In this document: piece by piece, positions 13,542 to 28,741 of the stretch | Numbering within the stretch: the first letter of the stretch is position 1 | How the letters are laid out: each line of letters starts with the position of its first letter | NCBI GenBank assembly: GCA_016946835.1 | Contig: JACVTC010000109.1 | Coordinates: forward strand, 483,501 to 547,500 | Direction: 5' to 3' | Length of the DNA stretch: 64,000 bases | Origin: Neocallimastix lanati (nom. inval.) | Lineage: Eukaryota > Neocallimastigomycota > Neocallimastigomycetes > Neocallimastigales > Neocallimastigaceae | The notes under the pieces: model-generated | The model's database searches: none | What the model was told of the DNA's origin: nothing | Seen by the model: the letters and a program-made list of their open reading frames with translations, nothing else | Made by a program: the position numbers and the translations under genes

Positions 13542-13600
13542 CTTATAAAATAAAATGTTATTTGAAGAAATAAATAAAAAAAATAAAAATAAAAATAAAA
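12835..13600 (+). pseudogene. Decayed MULE-type transposase with FLYWCH zinc finger
   Basis: With stops and frameshifts tolerated, the plus strand reads IEEKNNLFLTKN, then from 12943 a FLYWCH-like block YRCTEYKT...KCKSSI...YESLHNHFEKEFD. This is followed by CKHEIKDEIRKSS, ILNEILQKMGFICL, YDTIKSQITRNINKQLPP and SPFQAKLF...FSDGTFYIAPKF. The C..C..H.H spacing and the DGTFY block (first catalytic Asp of MULE transposases) identify the family. A run of about 48 A (13490-13537) interrupts the reading frame before ATYKI. At least six lesions make it inactive. The same composition continues towards 13850 without a readable frame. Confidence 0.72.
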
Positions 13601-14850
<1,250 letters not shown>

Positions 14851-14891
<41 letters not shown>

Positions 14892-15011
14892 CTGGTGTGT
14901 ACCTCTCTTTTTAGCCCTCATCAAGGCATTTGAATATTAAGGAAGTCACAATACTTCATTATGCTTTCGAATAGGACAGCCTTACTGAGTGTTTGTCACT
15001 GGAGCTCTTCC
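14851..15011 (-). mobile_element. 5'-truncated poly(A) retroposon, same family as 39550-40464
   Basis: The T tract at 14851-14887 is a poly(A) tail on the minus strand. Reading inward on the minus strand gives GGTACACACCAGAAGT at the 3' end, then TTGTGACTTCCTTAATATTC with ATGCCTTGATGAGGGC, and further 5' GAGCTCCAGTG and GGCTGTCC. These match the 3' end of the element at 39550-40464 in order and spacing, so they are two copies of one retroposon family. The 5' end near 15011 merges into AT-rich sequence, and no clear target-site duplication was found. Confidence 0.7.
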
Positions 15012-15452
15012 AATAAATAAATATAATAAAATAAAAATAAATAGTTGAAATATAAATATAAAGTACAAATTGAATGGAATAAAATAAAATAAATAATTGA
15101 AATATAAATAAAAGTACATATTGAATTAAATAAAATAAGTAGTAGAATATGAATATAAAATACAAATTGAATAAAAATGAAATAAAATAAAAGCATTCGA
15201 ATGAAAAAAATATTGATAAAAATATTAATAATGGTCGTAATGCTAATAGAAAAATGTAAATCAACAAGTAGTAATAATAATTTTGATAATAATAATAATA
15301 ATAATAATGTAGAAATAATTATTATAAATAATAATTAATAAAATAATAATTAATAATAATTAATAATTAATAATAATTAATAATTAATAATTTATAAAAT
15401 AATAAATAATATAATTGTTAAATAATAAATAATAAATAATAAATAATATTAT
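15012..15452. other. AT-rich spacer before the copia element
   Basis: Contains a diverged repeat of about 55 bp at roughly 15040-15190 (a block with ttgaatgaaataaaataaa and gtacaaattgaat occurs three times), AAT runs near 15285-15308, and TAATAAT/AAATAAT arrays up to the LTR edge. No gene seen. Confidence 0.5.
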
Positions 15453-15693
15453 TGTTTAATATTTATTTATTAATAATTAGATATATAACGCAAGTGTTAT
15501 ATAAATGGTTAACAAAGATTTAAAGTACAGATAAAATTACATGTTTTTATATTTAATTGTGGCTTGTTCTAGATACATACTAATTTATATTTTAATTTGT
15601 AATTACAATATATTTAATATAATTTAATTTAATATTTTATTAAACTTAAGCTAGACTATAACTTTATATTAATAAAATTAACATACGTTAACA
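15453..15693 (-). repeat. 3' LTR of the copia element
   Basis: 241 bp, from tgtttaatat to cgttaaca on the plus strand. It matches the LTR at 21646-21886 base for base as far as I could compare. The pol frame, followed through its frameshifts, stops inside this LTR at 15678-15680. Confidence 0.95.
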
Positions 15694-17763
15694 CTCCCCC
15701 TCAAATTAGATTTTTTAATATTAAAAATCTTATTTGCAAATATACTCATTTTTGTACCATTAACATCTTTAGTGAGAGCGTCAGCTAACATTTCTTTTGT
15801 ATCTTTGTATTCTAATTTTACTTTCCTTTTTACTATATTATCTCTATTAAAATGAAATCTAATATCTATGTGTTTTAACTTTGTATTGATTTCACCATTT
15901 TCAATAGTTATTTTACTTGCTAAATTATCTGTGAAAATGGTAATTGTTTTATTATAATTTATTAATTCTTTTAAAATATTTCTGATCCATAGAATTTTTT
16001 TTAATATTTTCGGATGTGCTAATGTATTCTGCTTCTGCTGTAGACGTAGCTACACATGTTTGTTTTTTAGAAATCCAGCATATGGGACTGTTTCCCATAA
16101 GTATTATTCCACCAGACGTAGATTTCCTGTCATTTAGATCACCTCCAAAATCGGCATCAGTGTATGCTATTATTTCCCCTTGTCCATCATATACAATTTT
16201 ATAATCTTTAGTACTATTTATATATCTGAAAATATTTGTTATTTTATTCCAGTCTGATATTGTGGGTTTTTCTGATTTTCTGGCAGCCTTGTTCACGGAG
16301 AATGCGATATCTGGCCTTGTGCATTTTGATAGATATATTAAGGAACCTATAGCACTCTTGTAGATTGTTTTATTGAAAGGTTTATTATTTTCAGAGATAG
16401 TGTTGTCTCCTGTGCATGGTGTTTTTCTTTTTCTCATTTCTTTTATATTAAATTTGTCTAATATATTATTTATAAAACTATTTTGTGATATAATATATTT
16501 ATTCTTTTGTTTTTCAATTTTTATGCCAAGTATGAATTCGGCTGGTCCACAATTTGATATTTTAAATTTTTCTTTAATTTTTGTAATTATATTTTGTATT
16601 TCTTTGTCTTCACCAGTTATGATCATATCGTCTACATATAAACCTATGATGCATTTGGTTTTATTATTCTTTGAATATTTAAATATACACTTTTCAGATT
16701 TTATTTGTTTAAATCCATTTTTATTTAAAAATTTTGTAATCGTTTGGTTCCATTGCCTACCGGATTGTTTTAATCCGTATAGTGCTTTATTGAGTTTCCA
16801 GAATCCCCGCCCAAAGTTAGTATCACCTAGTGGAATAGTAGTGTAAATATCAGTATCTAATGGAGCGTTGAGATACGCAACTTTAATATCTAATTGGTAG
16901 ATATTCCAATTAAACTTAGCTGCTAAAGCGATAATAAGCTTTAATCCATCAATGTTTAAGGTAGGAGAATAAGTAAGTTCATAATCAATACCTCTACGTT
17001 GTTTAAAACCTCTAGCAACTAGGCGAGCTTTAAATCTAACAATATTATTATTAGAGTCTTTTTTGGTAGCAAAAACCCATTTTGTCGAAATAAGATTTTT
17101 GTTTTTAGGAATGTAATTAACGATGGACATAACATTATTATTGTATAAATTATTAAGTTCATCTTGTATAGCTTTATACCAGTAATTTTTATTAGGACAA
17201 TTAATAGCTTCATTAAAACTATTAGGTGTATCAGAGTAAATTGTAAAAACCATTTTTTCATTATTGGAAACATCATATTTAGGCCGAGAGATATCATTAG
17301 TAATATTAAAGAAAGTTTCAGGACTTAAAGGACGTTTGAGTACGGACTGATTGTTAATCCCTGTCATATTATCAGTCATATTTACATCTTGGTCAGAAAT
17401 AATGGAAATAATATTATTATTAATGTAATTAGTATCAGAACCTAAATCATGGTTAATAGAATAAGAATCCTGGGGAGTTTTATCGCCAATAGGAATAACA
17501 TCATTTTCATCTAAATTTGAACAATTATAATTGTTAATTGATAGATTATCATCAACAACATTATCTAGTAAATTTTCATTAGTAGCAATAATATTATTAT
17601 TAAAATTGTCATCTTTAATATTTTTAGTGACAGAATCTTCATTATTTAAAGATTTATTAAGGGAAAGTTTAAATGTTTTATCAAAAGTATCATTTGTTAC
17701 AGATGTATTGATTTTATTATTATCATTAATTATATTTTTATTATTGACATTTTGAAAAAAAAA
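15678..17763 (-). pseudogene. Copia pol, reverse transcriptase and RNase H part (two frameshifts)
   Basis: The uninterrupted part, 17379-15952, encodes RT blocks WVFATKKD, FKARLVARGFKQ, YQLDIKVAYLNA, ALYGLKQSGRQW and LYVDDMIITGED (YVDD catalytic motif around residue 248), then RNase H YTDADFGGD, DRKSTSGG and STAEAEYIS. The frame is also open upstream from 17379 to the A9 run at 17755-17763, where it meets the gag-integrase frame by a +1 shift. So 17379 is an internal Met, not the true start. At the T8 run 15995-16002 the frame shifts +1 again. The rest of RNase H then continues (blocks ASKITIENGE, IDIRFHFNR, MLADALTKD) to a stop at 15678. Both lesions look like one extra base in a homopolymer. 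Confidence 0.88.
15694..15705 (-). promoter_or_regulatory. Polypurine tract of the copia element
   Basis: The minus strand reads ttgagggggag immediately before the 3' LTR. This is the expected position and composition of the primer for plus-strand DNA synthesis. The pol frame also runs through it. Confidence 0.8.
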
Positions 17764-20700
17764 TTTTATTAATAAATTTTTGATTAATTTTTGAAAAATT
17801 TTTAAGTTTCATAGATTTATTACTGTTATCATTAATTTTATGTAACTTATTATCTTTATTAATAAATGTTGTAGATTCACGTGATGTATTAAAAGATTTT
17901 AATTTAGTGGAATTATTATTCATAATATTATTATTCTTCGTCATTATTGGGTCTGAATTTAAATTATAAGATTTAATTATTTTACCATTATCCAATGGTT
18001 GTAAATTAAAATTTTCTTCATTTTTTGAATAATTTTTATTATTAAAATTTTTTTCATTTTTAAATTTAGAAATATCAATATTTTCTTTAAGCGTTTTTAC
18101 AGGAGTACTGGCAGGGGAATTTTCGGTTGGCTTGGAATCATTTATATTTGAGTTAACAGTATTAATCAGAGTCGGTAAAACGATATCATTTTTACAGGAT
18201 TTTTTACTATATTCCTTATGGGTAATTGAAGGATTTTCAGCATCTTTTCCTTTTTCTGCCCAATTATGTTTATTTTTATAAGAATAACTGCATTCACCTT
18301 TTTCAATGTAAGAATTATTTACCACGTTTTTTAATGAATGATTCAAATTATTTTTATTGTTTACATGGATATTGGTAAATATAAAATCATTATTATTATT
18401 ATTTAAAGAATTGTTATTGACCTTTTGAAGTATATTTTGGTTTTCTAGTACTGTGTTAGTATTTTGTTTATTATAATTTTTATTTAAACGAACTATATTA
18501 TTGTTACTATGTTTTACATTAGTTGAAATTTCATTATTTACTTCAGAAATTACATTTGAATTAATATTATTTTTTGCGTATAAATTATTTTGTTCTAAAG
18601 TAATATTGTGTTTATTGTTATGTGTGTTATTTGTTTTATTAAAATCCAATAGTTTATTTGTTTTTGTGTCCTTTTCTAAGGTTATGGTTTTAATTTTGTT
18701 ATTTTTATTGTTTAAATTAATTATATCGTCGTTGTTAATATTATAAACCATATTTTCTTTACCTTTATCTATATTTTTATTATTATTCATATTATCTAAA
18801 ATATTAATAATTATTTTCGTGTTATTATCATGTAAATTATTTTCTGCTTCTATTTTATTATCCTCGTTATCCATGTTCATATTGTTTAAATTATCGTTTA
18901 CAATAATGTTATTTAAATCAATATTATTATTGTTTTCATTTAAATTATTATTTTCATTGTTTAGAACATTATTTATGTTTTCTATATTATTAATTATATT
19001 TTCATTTATAATATGATTATTTTCATTATTATTATTATTTACTATATTATTATCAATTTTTGTAAAAGAGAAATATGGGTCCACAAATCCTTCTTTCTCA
19101 TATATATAGTTTGCTGGACATTCCTCTAAACATTCTACTTCTCTGACATGGTGTATTCTTTTGTTTTTTATGTCCATAATCCTATATGAGTAATTTTTCT
19201 TGCTGAAACCAAGAAATATTCCTTCCTTTGCTTTTGGAGTGAAATTGGATTTGTTTTCCATATTATCAATATAATAACATTTACATCCAAAAGTTCTTAA
19301 GTGTTTTAAAGAAATACTTTTTCCTGATATGACTTCATCAGGTATTAAATTATTATTTCCTTCATGAGGAATCATATTATACAAATAAGCCGCATGTCTT
19401 ACTGCATATTCCCAGAAATTTTCAGATAATTTTGCCCAAAATAATAAAGTTTTAGCTGTGTTTTTTATTGTTTGATTTATCCTTTCGGCTTTTCCATTAT
19501 TTTCTGGACAATATGGTGGAGAGAATGATTTTTCAATTCCATTATCTTTACAGTATCTTCTTATTTTCTTATTTTTATATTCTTTACCACCATCTGTTTT
19601 AAATATTTTAACTTTATAATTATCAAATTGATTGTTAAGGTATTTTAGAAAATCGATTATAATGTCTGGCGCTTCAGCTTTAGATTTTAAAGTGAAGAGC
19701 CAAACTTTCCACGAATATTCGTCCAAGAAAGTTATAAAATATTTTTTGTCATTAATAGAACTGTTATATGGCCCCGAAATGTCAGAGTGTATAACTTCAA
19801 GTATCTTGTTTGATTTAGGATTGTTCCCATTATGTGGGGAATGCTTCATTTTTACTACTTTACATTCTTTACATTTTGGGATCTTGATCTCGTGTAGTTC
19901 TAAATGTTTAGAAATATTTCTTATATATTGATGGCCCATTCTTCTGTGCCATATTTCTAGACTGTTTTGCCCTAAATCATCTAATGATAAAATATTTTGA
20001 TTATTTATTATACTTTTTGTGTTTATTTTAAATTGATTAAAATCAGTTGATAGAAACGTTCCGATAACATTTTTATCACAGTCAGATATAGTCAATTTTA
20101 CTTTTTCTTGACTTATTGGCTCAATAACGGATGTTATACCTATTTTTGCGAATTCGATGGCACTTATCAAGTTTTTATGTGCCTTTTTTGAATATAACAC
20201 TTTGTTTAATTTTATATGGTAGTTGTTTATGGTAAATTCACAACTACCATATCCTTCAAAGTCTAAAGTAGTATTGTTTGCACATCTTAGTTGTACAAAA
20301 TCTTCTTTATAATCTTTCAAAAGGTTTTTATCATTAGTTACATGTTCGTAAGCTCCACTATCATAATACCATTCAACTGTTTCGTTACTTTCTATATTTC
20401 TTTCAATTATGTTTACAGATTTTTCATCATTATCTATATTATATGGTTCATTTATTGATTCAATTAGCAAAGCATCATTAATATGTGGTTCACATAATGG
20501 TCTGATGTCTTCAAAATTATCATCTCTTTCGCTGTCACTTTCTTCATATTTAGAAGTTATTTTTTCCACTAAACCAAATGATTTTAATTCTTTTTCTTCA
20601 TTTTTATGGTTTTTCTGGTAGAGTGATTGTTGCCTCCCTTCTTTTTTGTTTTCTCTTGCTTTCATATTGTATTTACAATCTTTTGTGAGATGTCCTCTTA

Positions 20701-21565
20701 TCTCACAAATATGACAATATAAATTTTTGTTAGTTTTGTTATTGTTTCTGTTTATTTTCTTAACAAAACCTTTTCCTTTATGATAGTTTTTATTTTTATA
20801 ACGTTTTTCAATTAGATCTATATCCATTGGATCATCATGATCATCATGTTCATCCATTGTATTTTCCCAATTTTCTAGATATGATCTAGCTGAAATTCTA
20901 TCTTTTATACTTTCATATAATTGTCTGGCGGTAGTTTCTAAAGTTACATCTATAATGTTTTTAAAGTCATTTGGTAAAATATTGAACATGTACTTTAATT
21001 TTTCCCTTTCAGTCAAATTTACTCCGGCATCTTCCATTTCACCGAATATTTCATTTACGCTATCAGCCATCTTCATTATTTGGCTGCGGTCATTTGCCTT
21101 AAGTTTTCGCAATTTCTTGAGCCAGTATTCAGTGTCATTATTCTTATCACCGTATTTTGAAGTTAGTTTTTCCATAATTGTGAATGTTTTCTTCATTCTA
21201 CTAACTTCCCTTAATATTTTTTCTTCAACGTTTTGAATCACCATAAGCATTAACTGAGAGTCTTTCTCTTCTGCTTTAGCAATGATTCTATTTCGGTTTT
21301 GAGTAAACACTTCATTGTAGTTTACATTTTCTCCACGATTTAATTGTAATTCCTCAATAATCTTCAGGATAGCTTTTACCGTCTTAGATTCTTCATTAGG
21401 ATTAAGTCTATAGTTATTATCCTTCAGGTGAGAGATAACATCTTCTTCAATGAATTCTTCCATTCCATATCTCCTAGCTGCAGTCATGATAAGGAAATTC
21501 CATGTGGCAAAATTGGATACACCACGAAGACGTTGGTCCTTAGCTAAGTTAAATTGATAGGCCAT
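17741..21565 (-). CDS. Copia Gag-protease-integrase polyprotein with long Asn-rich linker
   Basis: 1274 residues from the first ATG, about 80 bp inside the 5' LTR. Gag occupies roughly residues 1-300, with FATWNFLIMTAARRYG near the start and a zinc knuckle CHICEIRGHLTKDC (CX2CX4HX4C) at about 282. The protease has the active-site DSGAYEHVT at about 397. The integrase has the HHCC zinc-binding block (HRRMGH...CKEC, about 533-565) and the DDE triad in HSDISGP, FKTDGGKEY and PENNGKAERIN (about 590, 652, 690), followed by the FLGFSKKNYSYRI block. Residues about 810-1250 are an Asn-rich low-complexity linker before RT. The stop at 17741-17743 results from a +1 frame change at an A9 run (17755-17763). 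In related elements one polyprotein normally continues into RT. Confidence 0.92.
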   Translation of the reverse strand: MAYQFNLAKDQRLRGVSNFATWNFLIMTAARRYGMEEFIEEDVISHLKDNNYRLNPNEESKTVKAILKIIEELQLNRGENVNYNEVFTQNRNRIIAKAEEKDSQLMLMVIQNVEEKILREVSRMKKTFTIMEKLTSKYGDKNNDTEYWLKKLRKLKANDRSQIMKMADSVNEIFGEMEDAGVNLTEREKLKYMFNILPNDFKNIIDVTLETTARQLYESIKDRISARSYLENWENTMDEHDDHDDPMDIDLIEKRYKNKNYHKGKGFVKKINRNNNKTNKNLYCHICEIRGHLTKDCKYNMKARENKKEGRQQSLYQKNHKNEEKELKSFGLVEKITSKYEESDSERDDNFEDIRPLCEPHINDALLIESINEPYNIDNDEKSVNIIERNIESNETVEWYYDSGAYEHVTNDKNLLKDYKEDFVQLRCANNTTLDFEGYGSCEFTINNYHIKLNKVLYSKKAHKNLISAIEFAKIGITSVIEPISQEKVKLTISDCDKNVIGTFLSTDFNQFKINTKSIINNQNILSLDDLGQNSLEIWHRRMGHQYIRNISKHLELHEIKIPKCKECKVVKMKHSPHNGNNPKSNKILEVIHSDISGPYNSSINDKKYFITFLDEYSWKVWLFTLKSKAEAPDIIIDFLKYLNNQFDNYKVKIFKTDGGKEYKNKKIRRYCKDNGIEKSFSPPYCPENNGKAERINQTIKNTAKTLLFWAKLSENFWEYAVRHAAYLYNMIPHEGNNNLIPDEVISGKSISLKHLRTFGCKCYYIDNMENKSNFTPKAKEGIFLGFSKKNYSYRIMDIKNKRIHHVREVECLEECPANYIYEKEGFVDPYFSFTKIDNNIVNNNNNENNHIINENIINNIENINNVLNNENNNLNENNNNIDLNNIIVNDNLNNMNMDNEDNKIEAENNLHDNNTKIIINILDNMNNNKNIDKGKENMVYNINNDDIINLNNKNNKIKTITLEKDTKTNKLLDFNKTNNTHNNKHNITLEQNNLYAKNNINSNVISEVNNEISTNVKHSNNNIVRLNKNYNKQNTNTVLENQNILQKVNNNSLNNNNNDFIFTNIHVNNKNNLNHSLKNVVNNSYIEKGECSYSYKNKHNWAEKGKDAENPSITHKEYSKKSCKNDIVLPTLINTVNSNINDSKPTENSPASTPVKTLKENIDISKFKNEKNFNNKNYSKNEENFNLQPLDNGKIIKSYNLNSDPIMTKNNNIMNNNSTKLKSFNTSRESTTFINKDNKLHKINDNSNKSMKLKNFSKINQKFINKIFFSKCQ

Positions 21566-21645
21566 CTTAATACTTTGTTAAAATCGATTTTTAAATTTAA
21601 AGCTTTGTAATTTATTATAGAGTACTGAGACTCTTAATCTATTAT
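21566..21645 (-). other. Copia leader and primer-binding region
   Basis: Short leader between the 5' LTR and the gag ATG. The sequence next to the LTR (ataatagattaagagtctca on the minus strand) should include the tRNA primer-binding site, but I do not recognise the usual initiator-Met tRNA complement. Confidence 0.5.
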
Positions 21646-21886
21646 TGTTTAATATTTATTTATTAATAATTAGATATATAACGCAAGTGTTATATAAATG
21701 GTTAACAAAGATTTAAAGTACAGATAAAATTACATGTTTTTATATTTAATTGTGGCTTGTTCTAGATACATACTAATTTATATTTTAATTTGTAATTACA
21801 ATATATTTAATATAATTTAATTTAATATTTTATTAAACTTAAGCTAGACTATAACTTTATATTAATAAAATTAACATACGTTAACA
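21646..21886 (-). repeat. 5' LTR of the copia element
   Basis: 241 bp, the partner of 15453-15693 and apparently identical to it. It should carry the element's promoter, since transcription runs from this end on the minus strand. Confidence 0.95.
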
Positions 21887-22021
21887 AATAATAAATAATA
21901 AATAATAAATAATAAATAATAAATAATAAATAATAAATAATAAATAATAAATAATAAATAATAAATAATAAATAATAAATAATAAATAATAAATAATAAA
22001 TAATAAATAATAAATAATAAA
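21887..22021. repeat. (AAATAAT)n heptamer array, about 19 units
   Basis: Near-perfect tandem array beginning directly at the outer end of the 5' LTR. Related but shorter AAATAAT units lie beside the other LTR (15420-15450), so the element probably inserted into a pre-existing array. Confidence 0.93.
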
Positions 22022-23397
22022 TTATAATAATAATTAATAATTAATAAAAAATAATAAAATAATAATTATAATTAAAATTATATTAGTACATAATACAAAA
22101 ATAAATAGTAATGAATATAATTATTATTTTTCTAACAAAAAGTTTAATCCAAAATAATCAAATTTATTTTTAATACAATAAAATTAAGAAATCATTTCAT
22201 AATAATTAATGTTGTTCATCATTAATGTATTTTCTAAAATCCATCATCAAAAAGTAATTATAGTTTGAAGTAGATGTATTTTAATTGGTTTTAATAATAT
22301 TGTTATGATATTCTAGAATTATTATTATTTATAATAAATTGATTAGCTATTAATTTTCACGTGATATTTAATCTAAATTTTATGTGAATTTTGTGTGAAA
22401 TTTGTTTTATTTATTTCTTCATAAAATAATATAAAAAACATAAATATATGTAGATCGTACATATACATTTTTTTTTAAATTACAAATATAATATAAGATT
22501 GAGTTAAATATTACATTTTTACCGTTTTTTTTTTTTTTTTTTAGAGGGACAATTTATACAAAAATAGAAAATTTTATAATTTTAAATTTTGTAATTAAAA
22601 CTAAAAACTAAAAACAAAAAATTGAAATTATTGCAACGTTACACAATTGATATTCTTTAATTCAATATATATACTTCATATTAACATATTAGAATATTTT
22701 AATATAGAAATAACTTTCTTGTGGATTTCATATTTTTTTTTTTAAAAAAAAGAATAAAGTTGTATTTTTTTGTACCATTTATGATAAAGAAATATTACTA
22801 TAATTGTAATCCTCCTTAATTTAGGGTATCAAAATATATATTAGAAAAAAAAATTAAGCATAATGTATGATTAATAGGAAAATAACAACATAATATATAC
22901 AAATATTTGTTGCCTTAAAAATAAATGTTATAGTTTATTACTCACAGAATTAAAATGATAAAATAAAAATATATATATATTTATATTTTATATATATAAA
23001 GAAAGATACATAATTTATTTTGATCTATAAACTTTTTTTAATTTAATTAATTTTTTTTTTTTTATAATAAATAAATGAAAATTTACAGAAGAATTTTTTG
23101 GAAATATTTTATATATAAAAATTTTAATTAAATTTTTAAAAATATATATATACATATATGAATAAATATTACTAAATGTTTGAAAATCTTTTTTTTTTTT
23201 AAATATAATTAAAGTTTTATATATATTACACTAAAATTCTAATTATTAGTAATTTTATCCCCTTTGTATTTTATTATTTTTTTTTCTCATTTTTTTTTAC
23301 TGAAAATTGAAAATTTAAAAAATATAAATAAAGAATTATAATAAAAAAGAAAGAAAAAAAAATAAAAAAGAATTAAAAAGATTGTTATTATTATATT

Positions 23398-23472
<75 letters not shown>

Positions 23473-24040
23473 GCATTTAACTTTTTTTAAAGTAATCAAT
23501 CTTATATATATATATATATATATAATAATTTTTTTTAAAAAAAAAATAAAATAAAGTCAAAACGAAATAAACTAAATCAAAAATAAAATCAAATAAACAA
23601 TAAAATAAAGCAAAAAAAAAAAATAATAAAACAATAAAAACAATAAAGTAAACCGAAAATAAATAAATATCAAAATAAAAGCAAATGAAATAAAAAATAA
23701 TATTACATTCCAAAAAAATAAAATATAATATAAATATAAATAAAAAAACAACTTCAACATCTATAACAAAATAAATTACTAATAGAAATAATTTTAAATA
23801 TAATATAAATATAAATAAATAAAAAGATAATTACAACTATAACAAAATTAATTAATTATAAAAATAAATAAATTTAAATATAATTTTTTTTCTATAATCA
23901 AAAAAAATAATTATAATATAATTAGAATTTTAAAATTTCAAATCATTAACTAATAAATTAATCTGTAGATAATAAAAAATAAATTTAATTATATATAATT
24001 TTATTAAATTATATTAAAATTAGATATTGAATAAATAAAT
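22022..24040. other. AT-rich intergenic region upstream of CotH B
   Basis: No gene recognised. It contains an AAT microsatellite at about 23398-23473, TA runs, and A-rich sequence before CotH B. Open frames of 60-80 codons on the minus strand (23477-23760) are Phe/Tyr/Leu-rich and low complexity. No promoter element could be distinguished from background AT richness. Confidence 0.4.
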
Positions 24041-27564
<3,524 letters not shown>

Positions 27565-27922
27565 AAATAACTTAATTTTAAATTAAAATCACTCAAATTA
27601 ATTTCAAATTAATTTATATTTATTTATATATATCATTTAAAATAAAAATATTAATATAATAAATATTAGAATTTTATATTAAAATGTAGTTATTATTAGT
27701 GATATATAATTAATAAATTAGTAAATAAAATAAATGAAATAAAAATGAAATGAAATAAAATAAAATAAAATAAAAATAAAATGAAATAAAATAAAATAAA
27801 ATAAAATAAAAATAAAATAAAATAAAATAAAATAAAATAAAATTATTTACTATTATATATTACATTATAAATAAACCTTGAATCTTAAAAGTATATCATC
27901 ATTATAAATTAAATATTTTATA

Positions 27923-27963
<41 letters not shown>

Positions 27964-28066
27964 AAATAAAATAAAATAAAATAAAATTATTTACTATTAT
28001 ATATTACATTATAAATAAACCTTGAATCTTAAAAGTATATCATCATTATAAATTAAATATTTTATA

Positions 28067-28118
<52 letters not shown>

Positions 28119-28151
28119 AGTATATCATCATTATAAATTAAATATTTTATA

Positions 28152-28201
<50 letters not shown>

Positions 28202-28269
28202 GTAATACAATAATAATAAATTTATATTGGGTTATTTATTAACAAATAAATATATTAATATATTATATA
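27565..28269. other. Spacer between CotH B and the LINE fragment
   Basis: AT-rich, with AAAAT runs at 27730-27840 and the tandem repeat listed separately. No gene seen. Confidence 0.4.
27816..28196. repeat. 145-bp tandem repeat, two full units and one partial
   Basis: The unit attatttactattatatatt, then accttgaatcttaaaagtat, ending in a T run and a long A tract, begins at 27841 and again at 27986. A third copy from about 28110 has only the second half. The A tracts (about 35 bases each) are part of the unit. Confidence 0.9.
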
Positions 28270-28741
28270 AATTATATACGTTTACGCTGTGGTTATAAAT
28301 ACAATACTACTATTGCTATTAGAATGGGTAGAGTAGAGTTTCAGAAGATTGTCCCAAGACTTTCCCCTGTTGTGGTGAAGGTAATCAATCTTTTGAGCAT
28401 TGGATTTTTAAATATGATGCTCTTGCACCTTTTAGATGGAATTCTTTAAATTTCATTGATGATCTCTATGTTTTGTTCGCTAGGAAGATTAGAGTGTTAA
28501 TTCATCTTTCTTCCTATGACTCTATTTCTGATTTTAATGATTATATCAATCATTATATATATTCGATCCTTCTTGGTGGAACTTTAGCTTTAAATAAACA
28601 ACATTTCGATAGTGGTGAACAGAGACTATTAAATGAACTATTTTTCAAAGGTTCATCTGAGTCACCTGTTCCAAAAATTGTGGGCTTAGCGGAATTCTTA
28701 ACTAGCGCAATACCTATCATAAATAGTTCGTTTTGAGCTAT
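28270..28741 (+). pseudogene. C-terminal end of a LINE-type ORF2 with CCHC-like zinc knuckle
   Basis: Plus-strand reading with one or two frame changes gives TLRCGYKYNTTIAIRMGR, then CCGEGNQSFEHWIFK with CX2C...H spacing (last Cys replaced by Tyr), then a continuous frame of at least 87 codons ending at 28736. That frame includes LFARKIRVLIHLSSYD, LLGGTLALNKQHFDSGE and GLAEFLTSAIPIINSSF. This is the pattern of the region after the RT domain in many non-LTR elements: a zinc knuckle and a terminal helical segment. The RT domain itself is absent, so this is a 5'-truncated insertion. An antisense frame over the same bases is a shadow. Confidence 0.72.

Larger units (their letters stand above)
15453..21886 (-). 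mobile_element. Ty1/copia LTR retrotransposon, full length
   Basis: A 6434-bp element in minus orientation. Two 241-bp LTRs begin TG and end CA and look identical by eye. The gene order gag-protease-integrase-RT-RNase H, with integrase before RT, defines the copia superfamily. A polypurine tract lies next to the 3' LTR. Pol carries two single-base frame changes in homopolymers, so the copy is not autonomous as read. The element sits in AAT/AAATAAT repeat DNA, which hides any 5-bp target duplication: the flanking pentamers attat and aataa do not match. Confidence 0.95.

Noticed and set aside
16016-21236. Plus-strand open frames inside the copia element
   Set aside because: They are antisense to the gag-pol genes and show no motifs of their own.
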